From assembly GCA_029054965.1 (NCBI GenBank), contig JAIDEF010000019.1, positions 1-7,687 on the forward strand: DNA of 7,687 bases, read 5' to 3'. A program made the position numbers and the translations under genes. Below, piece after piece: positions 1 through 6,020 of the stretch; within the stretch, counting starts at the first letter, position 1; every line of letters starts with the position of its first letter. Origin of the DNA: Eubacterium sp. GTDB lineage: Bacteria; Bacillota; Clostridia; Oscillospirales; Acutalibacteraceae. The notes under the pieces were generated by a model. It was not told where the DNA came from. It saw only the letters and a list, made by a program, of their open reading frames with translations, and made no database searches.

Positions 1-1116
1 GCAATGGAGATTCAGTTTTCCCTGCATTGCATTTTTACCACCGAAATTATGAAGCATTCCTGCAACAACAGGATATCCCCACAGATTTCTGCATTTAGAT
101 GTTTTCTCCGAATTGATATCAAGCAGAAGCAGACGTTTTTTAGGAACTGCCTTAACAATATGCTTTCGCATTGACCAGGTCTGCATTACCCATACCGAAT
201 CTTTATCAAAATCCTTATACATTTTATTTATCGTTTTGCCGACGGATTTTAAATACCAGAACCACGGCTTTGGCGGTGTACCCTCGTGAAACGGATCACA
301 GGCAAGATAATGATAATTACCCATAAGCTCTTTAAGCTTATTAAGATATGCACTTCCGAATTCGAGAAAAAACGGGTCAGTGGGGTCAAGCTGTGCAGTT
401 TTAGGAAAACGGCACCAACCCCGCTGCTCTAATATTCTGACATTCGGAAGCCTTGATTTAAACAACATCGGAACATGACCTGAAAAACCCTGCTGTATAG
501 GCTGCATACCTAATTCAATATATCTGTCAAGTATCCTTCTGCCAAGCTCCAAACGATGATAAACATATTCTTTGTCAGGCGGAGGAAGATACCCTTCTAT
601 ATTGGTCATAAGCTGCCATGCCCAGAAGGCAGGACCTGAAATCCAGTCAAGCGCCTCACGCTCGGTAAAGCCGTAGTCAAGCAGAAGCTCAAACCAAACC
701 GCCTCAGTACCGATAACGGCAAGGGGCATATTGATGCCATTCATTGCCATAAAATCTATTTCCTGCTCCCAGCGTTCAAAGTCCCACCAGCACATCGAAT
801 AATCAAGCGTGCAATAATTCATATATACCCTGAATTTCTGCTCAATGGTACGACTGAAAGTCCCATCAAACATTATAAGCTCTCTGATACGGATTTTTCT
901 GTTACCGCACCAGGAAAGCTGAACACCACAGTATTTCTTCAAATAATCATAAATACCTGTAAAGGCAGAGATATAATTGTTAGCCTTAACAAACACTCTG
1001 CCTTTATTTGCGGATATTGTGTAGCGGTCCTGAACACCGCCAACAATATCCACCTCAATATTATCCTTAAATCTATTCAGATTTCTTTCTAAAAAACCTG
1101 CAACAATTTTATCCAT
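1..1116 (-). CDS. GH89 alpha-N-acetylglucosaminidase, N-terminal part (cut by left edge)
   Basis: Reading the minus strand from ATG at 1116 gives 372 codons open to the window edge, so the gene continues beyond base 1; NAGLU-type proteins have about 700 residues in this region. The family removes terminal alpha-linked GlcNAc. Recognisable blocks are FRVYMNYCTLDYSMCWWDFE (95-114), ERWEQEIDFMAMNGINMPLA (114-133), ISGPAFWAW (159-167), GFSGHVP (210-216), LDPTDPFF (243-250), CDPFHEGTPP (273-282) with expected acid/base E278, LLLLDINSE (329-337) with expected nucleophile E337, and MLHNFGG (354-360). Both catalytic glutamates are therefore present. The protein begins directly with the N-terminal alpha/beta domain and has no signal peptide. 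An in-frame TAA (1129-1127) rules out an earlier start. The ribosome binding site is weak (ACGGTAA), so translation may depend on ribosomes finishing GH35, 21 bp upstream. Likely substrate is a GlcNAc-alpha-Gal glycan, by family knowledge. Confidence 0.93.
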   Translation of the reverse strand, partial: MDKIVAGFLERNLNRFKDNIEVDIVGGVQDRYTISANKGRVFVKANNYISAFTGIYDYLKKYCGVQLSWCGNRKIRIRELIMFDGTFSRTIEQKFRVYMNYCTLDYSMCWWDFERWEQEIDFMAMNGINMPLAVIGTEAVWFELLLDYGFTEREALDWISGPAFWAWQLMTNIEGYLPPPDKEYVYHRLELGRRILDRYIELGMQPIQQGFSGHVPMLFKSRLPNVRILEQRGWCRFPKTAQLDPTDPFFLEFGSAYLNKLKELMGNYHYLACDPFHEGTPPKPWFWYLKSVGKTINKMYKDFDKDSVWVMQTWSMRKHIVKAVPKKRLLLLDINSEKTSKCRNLWGYPVVAGMLHNFGGKNAMQGKLNLHC

Positions 1117-1137
1117 AAAAATTACCGTTTAAATTAA

Positions 1138-2916
1138 TCAACCTAAATTATGCTTATCAGTTATTGAAATTTCCGGCCTATTATAGCCCTCCATTTCAAG
1201 AACTATGATTTCATTATTATCCTTGAGAAGAGCCCCCGGCAGATAGAGCGACCTCTGCGGTCCGACATTCCAGTATCTTCCAAGATTAAAACCGTTAACC
1301 CAGACATAGCCCTTCTTAAAACCGTCAAGGTGAACAAAGCAATCAGCCTTTGAGGCTGCTTTAAATTCACCCCTCATAAATAACGGCAGGCTGTCAGATT
1401 TTGTGCCGTACTCAAGCTTGTCAAGATTATCAAGTGGCATCGTATAAACATCATAGTCCATCTGCCTCTGGTTGCCGATATAAATGTCAGTTATACCCTT
1501 GCGGTCAAGCATACACTCACCATAGTTAACTCTGCCCATAGCGTCCACAAGAACACCGATTTTTCTGTCGCCCTTGAGTGCAGGCATAAGGAATTTTTCT
1601 TCCTTAGCAAAACCAAGCAAAGCCTTAATGCCCTTTTTCTTTACAGTATATTCTGTTCTGTCAATTCTCTTTTTCAGCCTTGAATCAAAATAAACATAAC
1701 CGAAATCGTGAACATCTCTTATACTGATTGGTGAAATATCGTATTTTCCGCTGAGCACTGTTTCATAATATATGAGTCCGAAATTCTGACCGAAGTATTC
1801 CATACCCTCAGGGACAGCGGTCTTGTGCTTATCTGCAATATTATTAAGATTATCAAAAAGCGGTGCAAATTCAGTAAGCTTAACATCACCAATCAACTGG
1901 AGTGCAGGTGACTCGGGAAGCTTCTTCATTTCAATTCCCTGATGCTCACAAAGAATTCTTCTTACCTCGTGATAAGCAGGGGTATAACCACCCCATTCAT
2001 TCAGCAGTGCACAGTAGTCATAGCTTGTAACAGTAGGCTCATAGCCCTTGCCGGGATTCTGGTTTGCACCTGCAGTGAAGCCAAAGTTTGTTCCGCCGTG
2101 GAACATATAGAAATTAAAGCTTGCACCGATATCAAGAAAATCCTTAATTTCCTTTCCGACAGATGCCGCATCCCTTGTGTGGTGAATATCACGCCAATGA
2201 TCAAACCATCCGCACCAGAATTCACCGCACATATTCGGACCGTCATTTTCAAAGTCCTTTAAACAACTGAAAGCAGTCTTTGCCTTTGAACCAAAATTGA
2301 GCACCTTGTAAATATGAGGCAGAGAGCCGCCTGAAAGCATATTTTTCCAGTTGCCGTCTGATGTGAAGTATAAAACATCAACACCGCAGTCCTGCATAAG
2401 CTTTTCAACAAAGCGAAGATATTCCTTGTCATTACCGTAAGAGCCGTATTCATTTTCAACCTGCATTGCAATAATATTGCCGTCGTTTGTTGCAAGATAC
2501 GGAACGAGCTTGGGAATCAGTTCCCTGTAAAATCTCTCAACACAAGCCATATAATCAGGATAGCAGCAGCGAATCTGCATATTTTTATCCTTCAGAAGCC
2601 ATGCAGGCAGACCGCCGAAATCCCACTCGGCACATATATACGGACCCGGTCTGACAATACAGTAAAGTCCGACCTTTTTAGCTGTTTCAACAAATCTTAC
2701 TATATCAAGCATTCCGTCAAAGCAAAATTCTCCGGGCTTCGGTTCGTGAAGATTCCAGCATACATAGGTTTCAACAGTATTAAAGCCTGCAAGCTTCAGC
2801 TTAGTGAGTCTATCCTCCCAGTATTCCGGCAGAATACGGAAATAATGCATTGCACCTGAGTAAATGCTGAAAGGCTTACCATCCATATAAAATTCTTTAT
2901 TTTTAATTTCAAGCAT
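1138..2916 (-). CDS. GH35 beta-galactosidase (cytoplasmic)
   Basis: This 592-residue enzyme should release non-reducing terminal beta-linked galactose by a retaining mechanism. The N-terminal (beta/alpha)8 barrel (about 1-320) carries the family hallmarks: FSIYSGAMHYFRI (16-28), WNLHEPKPGEF (54-64), RPGPYICAEWDFGGLPAWL (89-107), QVENEYGSY (152-160) with acid/base E156, CGEFWCGWFDHW (230-241) with nucleophile E232, and GGTNFGFTAGAN (274-285). The C-terminal beta domains end with the typical VWVNGFNLGRYWNVGPQRSLYLP segment (538-560). The length is normal for compact bacterial members; the human lysosomal enzyme is longer. It has no signal peptide and many cysteines, consistent with a cytoplasmic location. 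Its own promoter and ribosome binding site precede it, and GH89 follows after 21 bp. Beta-1,3-galactosides are frequent targets of this family, but linkage preference cannot be told here. Confidence 0.96.
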   Translation of the reverse strand: MLEIKNKEFYMDGKPFSIYSGAMHYFRILPEYWEDRLTKLKLAGFNTVETYVCWNLHEPKPGEFCFDGMLDIVRFVETAKKVGLYCIVRPGPYICAEWDFGGLPAWLLKDKNMQIRCCYPDYMACVERFYRELIPKLVPYLATNDGNIIAMQVENEYGSYGNDKEYLRFVEKLMQDCGVDVLYFTSDGNWKNMLSGGSLPHIYKVLNFGSKAKTAFSCLKDFENDGPNMCGEFWCGWFDHWRDIHHTRDAASVGKEIKDFLDIGASFNFYMFHGGTNFGFTAGANQNPGKGYEPTVTSYDYCALLNEWGGYTPAYHEVRRILCEHQGIEMKKLPESPALQLIGDVKLTEFAPLFDNLNNIADKHKTAVPEGMEYFGQNFGLIYYETVLSGKYDISPISIRDVHDFGYVYFDSRLKKRIDRTEYTVKKKGIKALLGFAKEEKFLMPALKGDRKIGVLVDAMGRVNYGECMLDRKGITDIYIGNQRQMDYDVYTMPLDNLDKLEYGTKSDSLPLFMRGEFKAASKADCFVHLDGFKKGYVWVNGFNLGRYWNVGPQRSLYLPGALLKDNNEIIVLEMEGYNRPEISITDKHNLG

Positions 2917-2924
2917 AAAAGTCG

Positions 2925-2929
2925 CCTCC
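2925..2929 (-). promoter_or_regulatory. Ribosome binding site of the GH35 gene
   Basis: GGAGG on the minus strand is followed by CGACTTTT (8 nt) and ATG at 2916. This fixes the GH35 start at a methionine just before the LEIKN-K-FYMDGKPF segment that normally opens this family. Confidence 0.85.
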
Positions 2930-2946
2930 GATAATTAATTTTATTA

Positions 2947-2975
2947 AGAATATAACACTATCAGATGCTTGTCAA
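2947..2975 (-). promoter_or_regulatory. Putative sigma-A promoter for GH35-GH89
   Basis: The 74-bp gap between the lipoprotein and GH35 genes contains a perfect -35 box TTGACA (2975-2970, minus strand). Two overlapping -10 readings follow: TATTCT (2952-2947) at the ideal 17-bp spacing, or TATATT (2954-2949) at 15 bp with an upstream TG giving an extended -10 (TGTTATATT). Transcription would begin near 2940 and give a leader of about 25 nt that includes the GH35 ribosome binding site. There is no terminator before it, so read-through from the upstream genes is also expected. The match was made by eye. Confidence 0.55.
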
Positions 2976-2990
2976 TTCTTTTTAATTTAT

Positions 2991-3818
2991 TTATGCATCA
3001 GCCCACGGCTCGGCATCATAGGATGGCATATTAACAATCGGTCCATAGTAAACTGTTTCCAATTTATAAATTTCCTTATCGGCAGTAATTCCGCTGCCGA
3101 GCTTTTCTTCCGCATAAACAACAACAGATGCAAATCGGTCATAGGCAAATTCCATTGTTGCATATTTTGAGTCCTTAAATACTGATGCTTTTCCGAATTC
3201 TTTCTCATATCTGTCAATATATTCATCGGTTACTGCAAAAGAGAATTTAATCGTTTTGCCCTTATGCTCAAGCAAATCATTGTCAATATCAAAAATCATA
3301 TCATCTAATGTCAGATATTCAAATTCCTTAAGCATTGCATCAAGTGAAAACCTGCTCTTAAAGCTGTCGTCCGCTAAAAATTCCTGCGGTGAAATCTCTG
3401 TCTTTCTGTAATTCACAGCATTTCCCGAATCGTCAAAATCATTTTCAAAAAGATAATTCTTATCACCGTCATTACCCGAAGATTTACCACAAAGAGCTTT
3501 ATAAACATTCTTTTTGTTATATTCCTCAAGCACATCAATTTTCATATTGGCGGGCTTACCGTTCGCATCACGGATAACCTCATATTTTTTATCAATTTCA
3601 GCAAAAACATTGCAGGTGCGCCACGAGGTATGATCAGCAGCATTAACTGTTTCCTTCCAGTAATAAAGCTCCTCATTAAGAGAATTCTCAAATGCTTTTG
3701 GATATAGCACCTTTAATTCCTCAACAGAATAGGAATTAAGTGAACAGCCGCCTGCTGATAAGATAAGCATCAGTGCAAGCACAAAGCCTGCAAATTTAAT
3801 TAAATGCTTTTTGAACAT
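2991..3818 (-). CDS. Lipoprotein of unknown function, translationally coupled to the transporter
   Basis: I do not recognise the family of this 275-residue protein. It opens with a basic MFKKHLIK, a hydrophobic run (about 9-20) and LSAGGC, which fits a lipobox with lipidated Cys25; Ala at -3 is less usual than Leu. The mature part is polar and acidic, with Asp/Glu-rich segments around 120-150 and 180-195 and mixed helix/strand character, and contains no sugar-binding or hydrolase motif that I can identify. It should be anchored on the outer face of the cytoplasmic membrane. ATG at 3818 overlaps the transporter stop by one base (TGATG). An adjacent in-frame GTG at 3821 would add one residue and give a 4-base overlap; AAGGAG at 3833-3828 suits either. 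Coupling to the symporter gene suggests an accessory role, such as glycan capture or transporter assembly, but that is inference. GPH symporters are not known to need a binding protein. Confidence 0.85.
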   Translation of the reverse strand: MFKKHLIKFAGFVLALMLILSAGGCSLNSYSVEELKVLYPKAFENSLNEELYYWKETVNAADHTSWRTCNVFAEIDKKYEVIRDANGKPANMKIDVLEEYNKKNVYKALCGKSSGNDGDKNYLFENDFDDSGNAVNYRKTEISPQEFLADDSFKSRFSLDAMLKEFEYLTLDDMIFDIDNDLLEHKGKTIKFSFAVTDEYIDRYEKEFGKASVFKDSKYATMEFAYDRFASVVVYAEEKLGSGITADKEIYKLETVYYGPIVNMPSYDAEPWADA

Positions 3819-6004
3819 CACTTATTTCTCCTTCCTGCAAATCTCTTTTTTTCATTTGATTTTTTGCTTTCTTCCTCTTCTCGCACTCTGATTATTTCAC
3901 AGGCTTCATCATAATTTGCCTCTGCCCATCTGATAACCTCGTCCCTGTTTTCAAAGCTGTGAACAAGCTTTTTTGCAGCAGCATAGGGAGCAATTGTTTT
4001 GTAATAAAGATCAAGCTCCTTTTCTGCTTCTTTAATTGCTTTTCTTCTCAGCCTATTTTCAGCACTGCTGCTGTCAGGCATTGCATAGGCAGCTTCAAGC
4101 TTATTTTCATCCGGCTTAACAAGACCATTAGGATAATTCTTTTTAATCAGCTTTCCTGATTTTACAAGTGCCTTTGCCTGCTGAATATCATATTTTCTGA
4201 ATGCACGCTGTTCCTTTGTACTTTTAGGAAGATTTTTAGCATCTGCAACAACGCTTTCACTGATAAATGCAATTGAATCAATATCCTTTGAGATTAATTC
4301 ACGTGCCTTTTCAACCTTATGCTGCCAGATAGGAGTATCAAATTTATTGAGTTCCTCCATAAAAATACCGACCTCTGCTTTATCAGCAGCAAAGCTCTTT
4401 GCTTCCATATAAGCCTTACGTGCTGCATCCTTGGCATCACCCTTAGGTGCATTTTTGATTCCAGCCTTTAATGACTTTAAATCCGGAACAGGACTTTCAT
4501 TCAGCTCAAGACCTGTTCTGACAGCCTCAACACCATCCTTGATAATGTCTGCATTAAAACTATTTGTTTCAAAATCATCAAACAAAGCTCTGTATCTGAG
4601 AACACGAATAATATTCTGATGCTTTTCCTTTGACATACTGTAAAAACAGAATGGAATAAGATTAAGTACAGCACCAATAATTGCAAGAACGCAAAGCACA
4701 AAGAAAAGTGAATTTCTTACATTTGGGTCATATAAAATATCATAATTTGTTGTCAGGCCGAAATATTCATATACATATGGAATTACATAGCCAGAAAGCA
4801 GTGTAATCGGCATTGTAACCATTCCTGCAAGACCAAACACAAAATCCATTCTGTATCCGCAGATATACTGCTGATAATCCTTTACCTCAGAATGCATTAC
4901 CTGATTATAAACAAGGCTCAGGGCATTAACAAGATTGTTCATATACATAATTATGAACATAAGCATAGGAACCTTAAATGTGAACATCAGTATTATAAGA
5001 AATACGATATTTAGCAGATTATGATAAATAAGCAGCTTTTTATTGCCAAGCTTCTTAAGCAAAAACGGTGTTATAGCCATTGCAATGCCGCTTGCCGTAC
5101 CCATAACCGTAGTAAGTATGCCATAAGCTGTCATATCCTGAACACCATAAATGTATATCCAGCTAAAGAAAATTCCGGTTGAACTTTCAAGAAAACCGAT
5201 AAGGCTTGCTATCTGTCTTATCCACCAGTGCTTGTTTTTCAGTATCATAATTGAGCCTTCAATTATACTTACCTTCTGAACATAGGATGATGAGGTCACA
5301 ACTCTTTCCTTACAGCCGATTGCCGTGAAAAAATTAAGACCTAAACCAAGAAGTGAAATAGGTGCAAGCACATAACGATATGTATTAATATTGGTATAAC
5401 CACCTGTTAAGTTAGATAATATAGGAATAAACAGTCCTGTCAGTGTAGGTGCAAAGCTGTAAATAAGTGAGTTAATTGAAAGAAGCTTTGCTCTTTCCTC
5501 ACTGTTAGGTGTTATAACCGTCTGCAGCTCCGAGTATGTATCAGTAAAAAGCGGCTGCACCATACTTATCGTCATAGCAAAAGCAAATACACTAATCAGC
5601 TTTTCGTTGTATGACATAGTCTGAAACGGCAGAAATACAAAAACTATACTCATTACTGCAAGCGGTATTCCTGCAAAAGCAATATATGGTCTGAATCGTC
5701 CCCATTTAGTACGTGTATTATCTACCATACCTGCTCTTACAAAAAAGAATAATACATTCAGAACGGTTTGAATTGTGAGCATGTATTGTAAATGCAGCGG
5801 ACGAATACCTATGGTTGAACCAAGCAAAGTATTTCCAGCATTGAGTCCCATCTGCCATACAAGCTGCATTGTAAGCTGATTGCCCATACCGCCGATACTA
5901 AGATTAACAAGCTCTTTATACGAAACAAAATTCCCATCAGCAGGATGTTTCCAGTGAGTAGTTAAATCCTTATACACACTGCTCACAATATTTTTTATAT
6001 TCAT
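3818..6004 (-). CDS. GPH-family (MFS) sugar:cation symporter with ~270-residue C-terminal extension
   Basis: This 728-residue membrane protein probably imports an oligosaccharide or glycoside with Na+ or H+. Residues 1-455 form a 12-helix MFS core of the glycoside-pentoside-hexuronide type: helix 1 with NLSIGGMGNQL (34-44), the loop 2-3 signature DNTRTKWGRFRPY (95-107), loop 8-9 KKLGNKKLL (317-325), and the cytoplasmic HSEVKDYQQYICGYRMD segment before helix 11 (371-387). Helix 12 ends near 455. Residues 456-728 are soluble, charged, rich in Ala, Lys and Glu, and look mostly helical, ending in a basic tail. LacS-type symporters carry a PTS IIA domain here, but I see no IIA motif, so this extension is a different, unrecognised domain. 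Typical GPH proteins have about 450-500 residues. ATG at 6004 is preferred over the in-frame TTG at 6010 because GGGAGGAG is 7 nt upstream. The stop overlaps the lipoprotein start. The sugar cannot be read from sequence; its neighbours suggest a galactose/GlcNAc-containing glycan. Confidence 0.92.
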   Translation of the reverse strand: MNIKNIVSSVYKDLTTHWKHPADGNFVSYKELVNLSIGGMGNQLTMQLVWQMGLNAGNTLLGSTIGIRPLHLQYMLTIQTVLNVLFFFVRAGMVDNTRTKWGRFRPYIAFAGIPLAVMSIVFVFLPFQTMSYNEKLISVFAFAMTISMVQPLFTDTYSELQTVITPNSEERAKLLSINSLIYSFAPTLTGLFIPILSNLTGGYTNINTYRYVLAPISLLGLGLNFFTAIGCKERVVTSSSYVQKVSIIEGSIMILKNKHWWIRQIASLIGFLESSTGIFFSWIYIYGVQDMTAYGILTTVMGTASGIAMAITPFLLKKLGNKKLLIYHNLLNIVFLIILMFTFKVPMLMFIIMYMNNLVNALSLVYNQVMHSEVKDYQQYICGYRMDFVFGLAGMVTMPITLLSGYVIPYVYEYFGLTTNYDILYDPNVRNSLFFVLCVLAIIGAVLNLIPFCFYSMSKEKHQNIIRVLRYRALFDDFETNSFNADIIKDGVEAVRTGLELNESPVPDLKSLKAGIKNAPKGDAKDAARKAYMEAKSFAADKAEVGIFMEELNKFDTPIWQHKVEKARELISKDIDSIAFISESVVADAKNLPKSTKEQRAFRKYDIQQAKALVKSGKLIKKNYPNGLVKPDENKLEAAYAMPDSSSAENRLRRKAIKEAEKELDLYYKTIAPYAAAKKLVHSFENRDEVIRWAEANYDEACEIIRVREEEESKKSNEKKRFAGRRNK
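3828..3833 (-). promoter_or_regulatory. Ribosome binding site of the lipoprotein gene, inside the transporter's 3' end
   Basis: AAGGAG on the minus strand lies within the last codons of the transporter. It is 6 nt from the GTG at 3821 and 9 nt from the ATG at 3818. Together with the TGATG overlap it points to translational coupling, so the lipoprotein should be made in proportion to the transporter. Confidence 0.75.
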
Positions 6005-6011
6005 AAGCAAT

Positions 6012-6019
6012 CTCCTCCC
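6012..6019 (-). promoter_or_regulatory. Strong ribosome binding site of the transporter gene
   Basis: GGGAGGAG on the minus strand is followed by ATTGCTT (7 nt) and ATG at 6004. It begins right after the GH36 stop codon TGA (6023-6021), so the whole 16-bp gap is ribosome binding site and spacer, and no promoter fits between the two genes. It supports the ATG at 6004 over the TTG at 6010. Confidence 0.85.
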
Positions 6020-6020
6020 A

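Noticed and set aside
1..30. GCAATG ... CATTGC 6-bp inverted repeat at the left edge
   Set aside because: It is short, has an 18-nt loop and lies inside the conserved GH89 coding sequence, so it is most likely chance.
1942..2495. Several 78-106 codon frames on both strands inside GH35
   Set aside because: They overlap the GH35 catalytic segments (nucleophile and acid/base region), have no supporting start signals and no recognisable content.
3079..3100. 7-bp inverted repeat (TCGGCAG / CTGCCGA, 8-nt loop) inside the lipoprotein gene
   Set aside because: A stem this short is expected by chance in a window of this size. It sits within coding sequence and has no T-run.
3818..4638. LacS-like PTS IIA domain at the transporter C-terminus
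   Set aside because: Considered because LacS-type GPH proteins are long. The region is charged and helical and lacks the beta-rich IIA pattern and its phosphorylated-histidine motif.
6005..6010. TTG start for the transporter, 2 codons upstream
   Set aside because: The ATG at 6004 has a 7-nt spacer from GGGAGGAG, whereas the TTG would have only 1 nt.
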